NCBI RefSeq assembly: GCF_013618625.1
Contig: NZ_JABRWO010000001.1
Location: 372,001 to 436,000 of the forward strand
From: Bremerella alba
GTDB taxonomy: Bacteria; Planctomycetota; Planctomycetia; Pirellulales; Pirellulaceae
Length of the DNA stretch: 64,000 bases
Reading direction: 5' to 3'
Shown here: positions 1-8,930 of the stretch, piece after piece
Layout: each line of letters opens with the position of its first letter
Position numbering within the stretch: position 1 is the stretch's first letter
Notes under the pieces: model-generated
Database searches by the model: none
The model's input: only the letters and a program-made list of their open reading frames with translations
Told to the model about the DNA's origin: nothing
Made by a program: the position numbers and the translations under genes

Positions 1-581
1 ACTCCTTCGTAAACGCTGGTCGAAACGTCGTGGTCGAATTTCGACTCGAGCGCTGCCCCTTCCCATTCACTGAGGGCCTTCACAGCGTCGTGAGATTCAA
101 ATCCCTCGAGTTCTTCCTGGTTCATTTCATCTTGCTGGTAGTAGCCGGCCAGCGGTGTCGTTGCCGGCTGACGACCATTGAGGCGTAACGTCAACTGATG
201 GGCCTCCATCGTCTTCTTTTCCAGCAGCAGGTCGAGCCAACTCTGGGCCATCACGCGCGAGGTACTCATCATCACGCGATCTTGCACGCTTCCCTGGGTA
301 ACCCCTATGCCCAGCCAGATGGCCGCCAAGCCCATGCCGATCAGCGCCATCCCCTTCCCGGTCAACACTTCTGATTTCGAGATTTGGTAGTAGGCCACCA
401 GCGACAGAATGATGGCCAGCACCGGCACAATCCACAGCACGGATGTAAAAATTGCGAGTACCGACACAACCCCCAACACCATACCACCAATCGCCAGACG
501 GCTCACTTCTCGGTAATCGAGCAGGTCCTCGTTCTCGGCAGAAAATCCAGCACGCGAAGCGTGGTTAGCGGTATCAGTCAT
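1..581 (-). CDS. DUF4190-like membrane protein, C-terminus cut by window edge
   Basis: The reading frame opens at an ATG at 581 and runs off the left edge, so only the first 193 residues are visible. An acidic cytoplasmic N-terminus of about 28 residues is followed by hydrophobic stretches near residues 30-48, 48-65 and 76-95. The motif YYQISKSEVLTGKGMALIG between the last two is typical of DUF4190-type helices (family knowledge). After the helices comes a soluble part rich in Glu, Gln and Leu, of unknown role. It lies 55 bases downstream of the CvpA-like gene on the same strand and is probably the last visible gene of the hisF-pilT operon. No function can be assigned; a membrane location is inferred from the helices. 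Confidence 0.75.
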   Translation of the reverse strand, partial: MTDTANHASRAGFSAENEDLLDYREVSRLAIGGMVLGVVSVLAIFTSVLWIVPVLAIILSLVAYYQISKSEVLTGKGMALIGMGLAAIWLGIGVTQGSVQDRVMMSTSRVMAQSWLDLLLEKKTMEAHQLTLRLNGRQPATTPLAGYYQQDEMNQEELEGFESHDAVKALSEWEGAALESKFDHDVSTSVYEG

Positions 582-636
582 AGGTAAGCGAAGCGTGATT
601 AAGGTGTAACAGGTGAGAAGCCGGCAACAATGCGAA

Positions 637-1197
637 TTAATCGGCGTGATTGGCCTCGTCGGCGGCGCGGCCAAGGCGCGTCATTGCGTACTCACTCATA
701 TCGAACGGGCGACCTCCCATGCCCAACTTAGAAGGCAACTCGAAGACAACCTGGCCGTACGACTGACCGGCCATCGATGGAAGATCGTTCTTCATCATTT
801 GGTTGAACCCTTCTTCACCAACTGGCGAGGGGAAAAAGGTAAAGCAAATCCATCCATACATCACGATGGTCAACATAACGCAGCCAGCAATATCGAACGC
901 TTGGTCGAACTGCTTGCCGAACCGCACCGGGAACTTCGACAGCTGGTCACACACCGCTTTTGTGACGGAAAAGATGATGAGAAACAGCAGCCAGATGATC
1001 AGGAACTCGGTGAACCCGCTCCAGTCAGGCAGCTTTTCGTTCAGCATGTTGGCCAAGCCCTGGGCGTAATTGAAAGCCAAAGCACTGGACAGAACGATCA
1101 TCAGGCAGTTCAGGAAATTAGTCCAGAAGCACTGATTCCACGCTACCGCGAAAAGGCCTAACGGCAAGACAATGGAAAAAATAAAGAAGTACAACAT
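637..1197 (-). CDS. CvpA-like integral membrane protein
   Basis: This 186-residue protein has about four hydrophobic segments: near residues 2-20, 25-45, 60-80 and 95-120. The last is followed by a soluble tail of about 65 residues. The arrangement, with a short helical hairpin repeat and a conserved SALAFNYAQGLANML stretch, resembles CvpA-family proteins, which act in the inner membrane and are linked to colicin V production and envelope stress (family knowledge). The frame stays open upstream to 1236, but the ATG at 1197 places the first helix directly at the N-terminus and is preferred; no clear ribosome binding site is seen. It follows the GspE-like gene by 65 bases and is likely co-transcribed with it. 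The family assignment is moderate and the cellular role unknown. Confidence 0.65.
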   Translation of the reverse strand: MLYFFIFSIVLPLGLFAVAWNQCFWTNFLNCLMIVLSSALAFNYAQGLANMLNEKLPDWSGFTEFLIIWLLFLIIFSVTKAVCDQLSKFPVRFGKQFDQAFDIAGCVMLTIVMYGWICFTFFPSPVGEEGFNQMMKNDLPSMAGQSYGQVVFELPSKLGMGGRPFDMSEYAMTRLGRAADEANHAD

Positions 1198-1262
1198 GAT
1201 GTGCCCTGATGAGGAACGAGCGTACGATTCAACCAAAGACCAAGAGGACGACCGGCTTCGTG

Positions 1263-3041
1263 CTATTCCTTGAGTACTCGACTGATTTCTTCCAACGACG
1301 TGACGCCGGTAGCCACCAGACGAATGGCTTCCTCTTGCAGGACCTTATTACCGGCTTGCTTCGAGGCGGCTCGAATCGCTTCCAATTTCGGTGACTTTAC
1401 GATCGCCCGACGAATTCCATCGTCGACTTTCATCAACTCAAAGATACCGACTCGCCCGTAGTACCCGACACCACCACAATGCTCGCACGGCGGCTTCTTC
1501 GGATCGTCCGGTCCCGGAGGTGTCGGCGTCTTATAAAGCTTTTCGACCTTGTCCGGCGGGATTCCCAGGCGTTTCAGCAGTGCGACACTAGGCTGAAATT
1601 CTTCCCGACATCCTTTGCACAAGCGGCGACACAGCCGAGTATACAAGACACCATTCAAAGCGCTGGAATACTCGTCGGCCGGCACCTTCAACGAAAGCAA
1701 TCGCAGCACGGCTTCGGCGGCGTCTTCCTTGGCATTCACGCTGGTGAAACACATACGTGTTCCGTTGGCTTGATCCAACAAGACACCGAACAACGCCGGA
1801 CTATCGATGCGACGAACAAACAACGCGTCAGGCTGATTGCGAATCACGGCAGTTAAAACGGTCTCAGGGACATCGCCGGCAGCAGGATCATAATACTTCA
1901 GCGCGATGTTCATGACCTCTGGCTCGCGACACCCCTTCACTTCGATCCCTGCGAAGTCGCGCATCAAGCGGTCTGTCGAGGACAAGCCGGTATGCACCAG
2001 GGTTGTCAGCCCTCCCTCAGGTCGTGCCGCGAAAACAAACAGCCCGTTGGGAGCCCCCATCAGCCCTTTGACTTCCTGGATCATCGCTTCGCGCATGCCC
2101 AGCTCTTCCAGGGTTTCTAGTTTGGCGGTCACCACCGGCACGACGAAAATGACACGTTCGCCGGTCTGGGTCCCCTGCGAGGTGACCGAGCAGTTCACCT
2201 TTTTGCCGTCGTACTTCACGAAGAATTCACCCGACTGACGAGCACGACGTTCGTTCGGGTTCAGGTTGCACAACAACTTCAAAACCGTCAGCATCTGATC
2301 GCTTGATTCGCGATCGCGATTCTCACCGGCCAACCACACACCGTCGATCAAGTACCGCATCGCCACGGTGTCTTTGGTGTAGTCCATCATCACCTTGGTG
2401 CTTCGGCGGGTCACCATTTCGGCAACGAGCTCTTTCACCCAGACAAACGCATCTGGCAGTTTGCGCGCCGTGTACAGATTCTCGGTGTTCTTGTTATCGT
2501 CGGCCCCCAGGGCTTTAATTTCCATTTCGGGACCGGCATCCCAGCCCTCTTTCACTTCCCGCTTCATTTTGCCGCCGGACAACCCCGCCATAACAAAACG
2601 AATGTGATCCTTGGTCATGACCCGCTGGTGAGGATCGACCAGGTTATTCCTGGTTTTGATGTACATAAAAAGCGGCACGGCCCAAGCCGCGATTGCCAGG
2701 AGATATCCCAGAAAGAAAGGGATTGCCGCGGCCAGAAGCCAGAAGGTCAAGCCAAAAGCAAACACATTGGGGATCACCCAGGCCTGCGGCGACAGCTTCC
2801 GTTCGGGACAGTCCTGACCAACCCAGTCGGTGGTAAAGACCCACAGCCAGAACAACAGAAACATGGCGATCAACTTAAACGGATTTAAGTAGCCATATTC
2901 GAACTCTGTCCACTTGTACTTTTCAGGATTCGAAGCGGCCGTGTCTGTGCTTTGGGCGAACAGTTCCGATTCGAATCCAAACAAGCTGAGAGTAATCGCC
3001 AACAGAAGAAGGCCAAAAACCAAAAAAGCGATTCTTCGCAT
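1263..3041 (-). CDS. GspE/PilB-like protein with membrane helices and degenerate ATPase motifs
   Basis: 592 residues. The first 30 look like a signal or anchor, and hydrophobic helices follow near 55-70, 88-110 and 110-128. From about residue 195 the protein follows the GspE/PilB architecture: an N2-like domain (195-300), then the RecA-like core (320-470) and a zinc module with C475, C478, C519 and C522. The Walker A position reads AARPEGGLTT (338-347), with Leu where the catalytic Lys should be. The Walker B/Asp region reads PDALFVRRID (404-413) instead of the usual GEIRD ending, and the His box reads GTRMCFTSVN. It is therefore probably not an active ATPase. Its ATG overlaps the pilT stop by one base (TAATG), implying translational coupling. 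A scaffold or regulator of a pilus or secretion machine is inferred. Confidence 0.82.
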   Translation of the reverse strand: MRRIAFLVFGLLLLAITLSLFGFESELFAQSTDTAASNPEKYKWTEFEYGYLNPFKLIAMFLLFWLWVFTTDWVGQDCPERKLSPQAWVIPNVFAFGLTFWLLAAAIPFFLGYLLAIAAWAVPLFMYIKTRNNLVDPHQRVMTKDHIRFVMAGLSGGKMKREVKEGWDAGPEMEIKALGADDNKNTENLYTARKLPDAFVWVKELVAEMVTRRSTKVMMDYTKDTVAMRYLIDGVWLAGENRDRESSDQMLTVLKLLCNLNPNERRARQSGEFFVKYDGKKVNCSVTSQGTQTGERVIFVVPVVTAKLETLEELGMREAMIQEVKGLMGAPNGLFVFAARPEGGLTTLVHTGLSSTDRLMRDFAGIEVKGCREPEVMNIALKYYDPAAGDVPETVLTAVIRNQPDALFVRRIDSPALFGVLLDQANGTRMCFTSVNAKEDAAEAVLRLLSLKVPADEYSSALNGVLYTRLCRRLCKGCREEFQPSVALLKRLGIPPDKVEKLYKTPTPPGPDDPKKPPCEHCGGVGYYGRVGIFELMKVDDGIRRAIVKSPKLEAIRAASKQAGNKVLQEEAIRLVATGVTSLEEISRVLKE

Positions 3042-4189
3042 TAAACCATCCCAGGTTGTGCCACATTGATGCCTTTGAGTGCCATCTTCAACGCTTCGAC
3101 GTTTGGCGCCACGGCGAAAGCCGTTTCGCGATCGATCAGTTCTTTATCGATCAGCGCCTTGAGGCTCATCGTGAAGTCTTGCATACCGTCGTCTTTACCG
3201 ATACGAATTGCATCGGGTAGTTTGCTATCCTTCCCTTCCAGAATCAACTTCTGAACGGTTGGATTCATCGTCATGATCTCGACCGTCGGCACACGGCCCA
3301 CGCCCGGCTTGATCGACTTGAGCAGTTTCTGGGCGACGATCCCCTTCATATTGAACGCGATGGCACTACGAATCGAGCCATGCATTTCTTCGGGGAACAA
3401 GTCGAGAATACGACCGATCGTACTCGATGCGCTGGAAGCATGGATCGTTCCGAACACCAAGTGACCCGTTTCCGCCGCGTGAATGGCCGTGAGGAACGTT
3501 TCCTGATCACGCATTTCACCAATCAGGATAATGTCGGGATCTTCACGCACAGCATGCGCCATCGCGATCTCGAAGTTTTTCACGTCCTGCCCGACCTCGC
3601 GCTGATTGATCAGGCATTTTTCTTCCGAATAGACGAATTCGATCGGGTCTTCCAGCGTAAGGATGTGCTTGGAGTAGTTTCGATTGATCCAGTTGAGCAT
3701 CGACGCGATCGTCGTACTTTTACCAGAACCCGTCACCCCGGCCAGCAGCACCATCCCTTGGTCGAACTTACACAGATCTTCCATCACCGGAGGAATATTC
3801 AGTCCTTCGAAGTTGGGGATCCAATTGTTAATACGACGAGCGACCAGCCCCATGTTGCCCAGCTGGGTGAACATGTTTACACGGAAACGCCACTTTTCGC
3901 CATCGACGTCCACCACGTGGGCAAAGTCAGCCCCGCCGTTTTCTTTAAAAATCGCTTGGTTTCTCGCGTCCATCAAGGGCCACAGAAGATGCAGCATCTC
4001 CTCCGCGTCGATCGGTCCGCGATTGAGGTTCTTGAGCGTACCGTCTACCCGCACAATTGGCGGGCGGCCGACCTTCATGTGCAAGTCAGAACCTTCCAGC
4101 TTCACCAGCGCGCGGAAGATCTTGTCGACTTCATATACTTTGTCCTGCGAGAGAAATTTCTCGGCTATCGCTGCGTCGATTTCTGCCAT
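3041..4189 (-). CDS. pilT: PilT-family type IV pilus retraction-type ATPase
   Basis: 382 residues, close to the usual PilT length. The N-terminal PAS-like domain includes the GSDLH motif (33-37) typical of PilT. The RecA-like core carries Walker A GVTGSGKST (151-159), the Asp box around LTLEDPIEF, Walker B DPDIILIGEMRD (217-228) and the His box GHLVFGTIHAS. All catalytic motifs are intact. PilT hexamers hydrolyse ATP at the inner-membrane base of type IV pili to depolymerise pilin (family knowledge). The gene follows hisF by 69 bases and overlaps the following GspE-like gene by one base. No extension ATPase PilB, platform PilC or secretin is visible in this window, so the machine it serves is not known; DUF1559 prepilin-like proteins elsewhere in the window are possible substrates by inference. 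Confidence 0.93.
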   Translation of the reverse strand: MAEIDAAIAEKFLSQDKVYEVDKIFRALVKLEGSDLHMKVGRPPIVRVDGTLKNLNRGPIDAEEMLHLLWPLMDARNQAIFKENGGADFAHVVDVDGEKWRFRVNMFTQLGNMGLVARRINNWIPNFEGLNIPPVMEDLCKFDQGMVLLAGVTGSGKSTTIASMLNWINRNYSKHILTLEDPIEFVYSEEKCLINQREVGQDVKNFEIAMAHAVREDPDIILIGEMRDQETFLTAIHAAETGHLVFGTIHASSASSTIGRILDLFPEEMHGSIRSAIAFNMKGIVAQKLLKSIKPGVGRVPTVEIMTMNPTVQKLILEGKDSKLPDAIRIGKDDGMQDFTMSLKALIDKELIDRETAFAVAPNVEALKMALKGINVAQPGMV

Positions 4190-4258
4190 GACTCTTCTAC
4201 CTCAGTTCCTGAAAGTTTGAGGACAAGCCCCTCAGTTTGATTCGTGGCGGCCGTAAAA

Positions 4259-5026
4259 TCAAAGCCGGACACAAATTCCTCGGTCACGCATCAATTCTTT
4301 CGTCTCATGAATTGTAAACTGGCCGAAATGAAAAATGCTGGCTGCCAACGCCGCATCGGCCTTGCCCTGCAAAATGGCATCGGCCAAATGCTCTGGACTG
4401 CCCGCCCCGCCGCTGGCCACCACCGGGATGGTTACTGCCTCGCTAACCGCACGGGTAACTTCCAAATCGTAGCCATCTTTGGTTCCGTCACGATCCATGC
4501 TAGTCAGCACAATTTCGCCGGCACCCAGTTCTTCGACCTTTTTCGCCCAACTGACGGCCTCTAGACCAGTCGGCGTGCGGCCACCGTTAATGTGGACTTC
4601 CCACACTTCCCGGCCCTCTTTTTCGACGCGTTTGGGGTCAATATTCACCACAATGCATTGGCTACCGAAACGTTTGGCTGCCTGACGCACAAACTCCGGG
4701 TCTTTACAGGCCGCCGAATTGATCGAGACCTTATCCGCTCCTGCATTGAGTAGCGAGCGTATATCTTCCAATGTCCGGATTCCGCCACCTACCGTCAGCG
4801 GCATGAACACTTCTTCCGCTGTCCGGCGCACGACCTCTAAGATGATGTCTCGCTGTTCGTGGCTGGCCGTGATGTCTAAAAACACCAGTTCGTCAGCCCC
4901 TTCTCGCTCGTAGCGCGCAGCAACTTCGACCGGGTCGCCCGCGTCGCGCAGCTGAACGAAATTCGTTCCTTTGACGACACGCCCCTGATTAACGTCTAAA
5001 CACGGTATCACACGGCTGGCCAACAT
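4259..5026 (-). CDS. hisF: Imidazole glycerol phosphate synthase subunit HisF (cyclase)
   Basis: 255 residues, the full length of the family. HisF is the TIM-barrel cyclase that, with the glutaminase HisH, turns PRFAR and ammonia into imidazole glycerol phosphate and AICAR in histidine biosynthesis, in the cytoplasm. The sequence opens with [16 protein letters not shown], carrying the catalytic Asp near residue 11. It contains the phosphate-binding [10 protein letters not shown] loop and the second catalytic Asp in [14 protein letters not shown], and ends with VVASGGAG and [13 protein letters not shown]. The start ATG gives the canonical [12 protein letters not shown] beginning. No other his gene lies nearby. 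Instead it precedes pilT on the same strand, with 69 bases between, so it is either alone or the head of an unusual operon. Confidence 0.97.
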   Translation of the reverse strand: MLASRVIPCLDVNQGRVVKGTNFVQLRDAGDPVEVAARYEREGADELVFLDITASHEQRDIILEVVRRTAEEVFMPLTVGGGIRTLEDIRSLLNAGADKVSINSAACKDPEFVRQAAKRFGSQCIVVNIDPKRVEKEGREVWEVHINGGRTPTGLEAVSWAKKVEELGAGEIVLTSMDRDGTKDGYDLEVTRAVSEAVTIPVVASGGAGSPEHLADAILQGKADAALAASIFHFGQFTIHETKELMRDRGICVRL

Positions 5027-5263
5027 CGATGCTAACCGCAGCTTTCAGAAAGGGTTGCAAGGAAGAACCGAACCCAGAAAAGGGTCCGTAGAAAGGCAAA
5101 TCTACTGTAAGCGGGACGGGACTCAGGGTCAACTAACCCCACCTGGGTATGGCATGGTTTTCGGGCAACTCAGAACTTAACGTGACTTCCCACGTGAAAC
5201 GGCATCCAAGCGGCCAGACTCCCTGTTACTCATACAATCTAGCATGATTTTGGAGCCCCACCG

Positions 5264-5923
5264 ATGAGCCGCATTTTGTTAATTGAAGCGAGTGCACGTA
5301 AAACGCGATCCCTGAGCCGTAACTTGGCCGAGCGTTTTGCCGCGGCATGGCTGTCGCACGCGCCGAGCGACGAGATCATTCGACGCGATGTCGGGCTCAA
5401 TCCGCCACCGGCCATTACAGAGCAATGGATTGCTGCCGTATTCAAGCCGGAAGAGGCTCGCGATGCTTCGGACAAGCAGGTCCTGACTCTTTCCGATGAA
5501 CTTATCGGGGAACTGATTCCCGCTGACATCCTGGTCATCGCCACTCCGATGTACAACTACGGCATGCCAGCCGCATTGAAGGCCTGGTTCGACCAAGTCA
5601 TTCGAATTAACAAAACCTTCAGCTTCGACCTGGCCCGCGGCGACAATCCGATTGAACCCATGCAAAGCGGAAAAACGCTGGTCATGCTAACAGCCGCCGG
5701 CGAAGGAGGACTGCTCGATAGCATCGCTTCCCACAAGAACCATCTTCATCCCCACATCATCGAGGCGTCACGTCTATTAGGGGTCGAGCAGCACGAAACG
5801 GTTGCCATCGAGTTTCAAGAATTCGGGGATCAGCGGTTCGACCACTCCCAAGCCCAAGCTACCGCCGCGATCGAGCCCTTGGTAGAGCGGCTGATGGAGC
5901 AAACAACTTGCTCTAGTCGATGA
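5264..5923 (+). CDS. azoR: FMN-dependent NADH-azoreductase (flavodoxin-like fold)
   Basis: 219 residues. AzoR (old name AcpD) is a cytosolic dimeric FMN flavoprotein that reduces quinones and azo compounds with NADH (family knowledge). The N-terminus MSRILLIEASARKTRSLS is the flavodoxin-type phosphate-binding beta-loop for FMN. The central motif ATPMYNYGMPAALKAWFDQV with INKTFSF after it is the signature that contacts the isoalloxazine ring, and LTAAGEGG follows as the second FMN contact loop. It is transcribed divergently from hisF, with 237 bases between, and converges on the helicase gene, the two ends being 29 bases apart. A role in quinone or electrophile detoxification is inferred. Nothing in the sequence indicates the true substrate. 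Confidence 0.93.
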   Translation: MSRILLIEASARKTRSLSRNLAERFAAAWLSHAPSDEIIRRDVGLNPPPAITEQWIAAVFKPEEARDASDKQVLTLSDELIGELIPADILVIATPMYNYGMPAALKAWFDQVIRINKTFSFDLARGDNPIEPMQSGKTLVMLTAAGEGGLLDSIASHKNHLHPHIIEASRLLGVEQHETVAIEFQEFGDQRFDHSQAQATAAIEPLVERLMEQTTCSSR

Positions 5924-5952
5924 GCCGTGAGTGTCCCGCTGGGGGAATAACA

Positions 5953-7977
5953 TTAGATATAGTCATCCCAAGCCGGCCCCGCCGAGCCTGCTTGGGCGAA
6001 GCTATCTTCCACCAACTGACACTCGGGCAGCGCCTTCAAAAATGCCCGGCCGTAGCCCTTCGTCTGCACGCGTGGGTCCATAATCACCACGATCCCCTTA
6101 TCCGAGTGCCCGCGAATCAATCGCCCGAAGCCTTGCCGCAGCTTAATGATCGCTTCCGGCAGTTGATACTCTGAGAACGGCTGGCCACCCCGCTCTTTGA
6201 TTTGATTGAGCCGGGCCTGCAGCAGTGGATGATCTGGCACGCTGAACGGCAGCTTCGTGATGATCACGTTCTGGAGGGCATCGCCGGGGACGTCGACGCC
6301 TTGCCAGAAGCTATCGGTTCCGAAAAGCACCGAGCCTGGCGTCTCTTTAAACTTCTGCACCATCTGCCCGCGAGGCATGCCGTCGGACTGGCTGAACAGG
6401 GTGTACCCCTTCTCGCTCATCCAGCGGCTCACGCGTGAAGCACAATTTCGTAGCATGTCGTAGCTGGTAAACAGCACAAACGCGTGCCCTTGGGTTTTCT
6501 CGACGTACCGCTTCACCATATCAGCCAACGCCTGGTCGTAGTCGCGGCGATTGCTGGGCTCTGGCATCCCTTTGACCAGCACCAGCTTGACATTCTTCTT
6601 GTAGTCGAACGGACTGCCAGAGGTGACTTCATCGTTGCGGGTGATGCCGATGCGGTCCTTGAAGAAATCGAATCCCTGGTCGGGCGACGACGACAGCGTG
6701 GCGCTGGTCAGGATCACGCTGTCCACCTTTTGAAACAGCTCTTCACGCAGCACTGGTCCCACTTCGATCGGCGTCGCGAACAGCTTTACCCGGCGGTAAG
6801 GCCCCCGTTGCTGGCTGCTTTCGACCCAGTAGACGGTGTGCTCCATCTTCTGCATCCGCCACGCTTCGACCGAATCACCCATCAAAAAGATACGATCCGA
6901 CAACGAATGAAAGTCCTGCCGGGTTCCTTCCTCTTCAAACTGGTCTCCTGCCGATTTCACCATCTGAGCCAACTTGGCCATTGCCGGCGAAAGCACGTTC
7001 GGAATCAGCTCAGGGACCGTCACGCGGCCGTTTCCGCCTGGGTTTTCTTCTAACCAGCTATCGATTTCGTTGAAGAACTGCTGAGCCCGATAGCGGGTAT
7101 GCACCACCTGGTTCATCGCGTCGCTACACTCGTGGTGCACCAGGAGGCCTTTCTGGGTGCGTTCGTTGAACAGCTTGTTCAGGGCGAAGTCGATCTGCGT
7201 CGACGTGACCGACATCCCCAGGTGATCGCCTGCCACCCCTTCCAGCGTATGGGCTTCGTCGAAGATCACCGCATCGTACGATGGCAACAAACTGACGCCG
7301 CTACGGCGCAGGGCCAAGTCGCTGAAGAACAGGGCGTGGTTCACAATCAGCAGCTGAGCGTTCTGCATCCGGCGACGGGCTTTGTAATAGAAACAGTCGT
7401 CGTACGTCGGGCACTTGCGTCCCAGGCAGTTGCCGCTGTCGCTGGCGATCTCGTCCCACACACGTATGGCCGGGCGATAATCTAAATCGCTCAGCGAGCC
7501 ATCGGTCGTCTTCTTTGACCAATCTTTGAGCATGCGCAGCTGGGCCGTTTCTTCATCTTTGTCGAACAGGCTGGCACTACGCGCCGCCGCAGAACCCAGC
7601 CGTCTCAGGCTCACGTAGTTGCCACGTCCCTTAGCCAGAACGGCGGTGAACTCCAAAGGAATAGCCGCATTGATCAGCGGAATGTCCTTTTCCAGCAGCT
7701 GTTCCTGCAGACTGATCGTGTGGGTCGAAATGACAATCCGGCGAGACTTTTCTCCATTTCCTTGTTGACCACAAGCCCACAGAATCGATGGCACCAAGTA
7801 GGCAAAGCTCTTGCCGACCCCTGTGCCGGCTTCGACCACCAGGTGCCGGTTCTTTTTGAGCGCCTGCCCCACGGCCTGGGCCATGGCCATCTGCTGGGGG
7901 CGTTCCTCATATTTTTGTAATCGACGAGCGATCAGCCCTTGGGGGCCCAAAACGTCGTCGATTGTCAGGTTATCCAT
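5953..7977 (-). CDS. dinG: DinG/YoaA-type superfamily 2 ATP-dependent DNA helicase
   Basis: 674 residues. Motif I is VEAGTGVGKSFAY (Walker A 51-57), motif II is FDEAH (DEAH at 240-243), motif III is LTSATLSS, and the C-terminal half carries motif V LFGTDSFWQGVDVPG and motif VI QGFGRLIRG. This is the XPD/DinG group of 5'-3' helicases that unwind forked DNA, R-loops and D-loops (family knowledge). Between motifs Ia and II, cysteines at 184, 189 and 195 fall in the expected iron-sulfur cluster region. Only three are obvious, so a complete 4Fe-4S site is uncertain. The gene is isolated on the minus strand, and the upstream gene is divergent. A role in replication or repair is inferred; the window shows no SOS box that I could recognise. 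Confidence 0.92.
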   Translation of the reverse strand: MDNLTIDDVLGPQGLIARRLQKYEERPQQMAMAQAVGQALKKNRHLVVEAGTGVGKSFAYLVPSILWACGQQGNGEKSRRIVISTHTISLQEQLLEKDIPLINAAIPLEFTAVLAKGRGNYVSLRRLGSAAARSASLFDKDEETAQLRMLKDWSKKTTDGSLSDLDYRPAIRVWDEIASDSGNCLGRKCPTYDDCFYYKARRRMQNAQLLIVNHALFFSDLALRRSGVSLLPSYDAVIFDEAHTLEGVAGDHLGMSVTSTQIDFALNKLFNERTQKGLLVHHECSDAMNQVVHTRYRAQQFFNEIDSWLEENPGGNGRVTVPELIPNVLSPAMAKLAQMVKSAGDQFEEEGTRQDFHSLSDRIFLMGDSVEAWRMQKMEHTVYWVESSQQRGPYRRVKLFATPIEVGPVLREELFQKVDSVILTSATLSSSPDQGFDFFKDRIGITRNDEVTSGSPFDYKKNVKLVLVKGMPEPSNRRDYDQALADMVKRYVEKTQGHAFVLFTSYDMLRNCASRVSRWMSEKGYTLFSQSDGMPRGQMVQKFKETPGSVLFGTDSFWQGVDVPGDALQNVIITKLPFSVPDHPLLQARLNQIKERGGQPFSEYQLPEAIIKLRQGFGRLIRGHSDKGIVVIMDPRVQTKGYGRAFLKALPECQLVEDSFAQAGSAGPAWDDYI

Positions 7978-8178
7978 CCGTGTCTGCTTAACTGACTGAT
8001 ACTGTTTTACAGGGTCGGTAACTGTTAACTCTATCGCGAATGCCGCCGACTGCCCACCACGATGGGTAAAAGTCGCGACGTAAGCTGGAGCAGTGACTCG
8101 ATTTGGAATAGACTAATGGCCGGTCTCTTCTGGCCGACCTTTTCGTTATGTCCTTCTGCGTTGAGAAAGTCATCCACG

Positions 8179-8868
8179 ATGCCGATCGACTTCGATTGCG
8201 CTGTTTGCAAACATAGGATTCGTGTCCCGGACGGAGCCGAAGGGAAGCGAACCAAGTGCCCTAAGTGCCAAGCCATCCAGCCAGTTCCGTCTGAATCGGA
8301 CGAACTGCGGCTGAAGGACTCGCCCAGCGAACCGCAGCCACCTTACAGCCCTAGCACGAGCGACGTCTTCCAGCTGACCGAACCCACACCGAGACCGCAA
8401 GAGCCAAAGCCCTTGGCCGATGCGATGCCAGATCACGAGGCCGACCCTTACGCCCCCTCGTTCGGAGAGGACGCAGTCAAGGTCAATGCGGCTCGTATCG
8501 AGGCAATGGAAAAGCTTCAGACGCCGGTGCTCATCTGTTTGATTCTGGCCGGATTGGGCATCGCGGCGAACCTGGTGACCTTGATCATCGCGGTCATCAA
8601 TATTGTGGGGGATGGGGCTCGAGGAAACGACGTGCTCGTTCAATTGGCTAGTTATTCAATCGGAATCGGGTTCTCGATTGGCCTGTTGGGGTTTGCCTGC
8701 TTCAGCCTGATGCAAGCCCGCGATCTCAAGAATTACGGTCTGGCCTGGGCCGGCTTCATCATCACGCTGCTACCCTGCTCCTGCTTTTTTCCGCTATCCC
8801 TTCCCATTAGCATCTGGGGAATGATGGTGCTGTCTGATAACAGCGTCCAGCGACAGTTCACTTCCTAA
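8179..8868 (+). CDS. Zinc-ribbon membrane protein, first of three tandem paralogues
   Basis: 229 residues. The N-terminus is a short zinc ribbon of MJ0042 type: CAVC, then 18 residues including IRVPDGAEGKRTKC, then CPKC. A Pro/Ser/Glu-rich linker of about 90 residues follows, then hydrophobic segments near residues 120-145, 158-182 and 192-222. The C-terminus ISIWGMMVLSDNSVQRQF resembles DUF4190-like endings. The ATG at 8179 is chosen because it puts the conserved MPIDFDC start in place; an open frame upstream to 8062 lacks similarity to the paralogues. It is the first of three genes with the same design. Function is unknown; a cytoplasmic zinc finger tethered to the membrane is inferred. Confidence 0.85.
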   Translation: MPIDFDCAVCKHRIRVPDGAEGKRTKCPKCQAIQPVPSESDELRLKDSPSEPQPPYSPSTSDVFQLTEPTPRPQEPKPLADAMPDHEADPYAPSFGEDAVKVNAARIEAMEKLQTPVLICLILAGLGIAANLVTLIIAVINIVGDGARGNDVLVQLASYSIGIGFSIGLLGFACFSLMQARDLKNYGLAWAGFIITLLPCSCFFPLSLPISIWGMMVLSDNSVQRQFTS

Positions 8869-8930
8869 ACAACCGTTATCAGATCTTACGACTACGTTGA
8901 GACTCCCTCGAACCGATCAGGTGCCACTTC

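Noticed and set aside
3380-4240. Open frame of 286 codons on the plus strand
   Set aside because: Antisense of pilT, which carries complete ATPase motifs.
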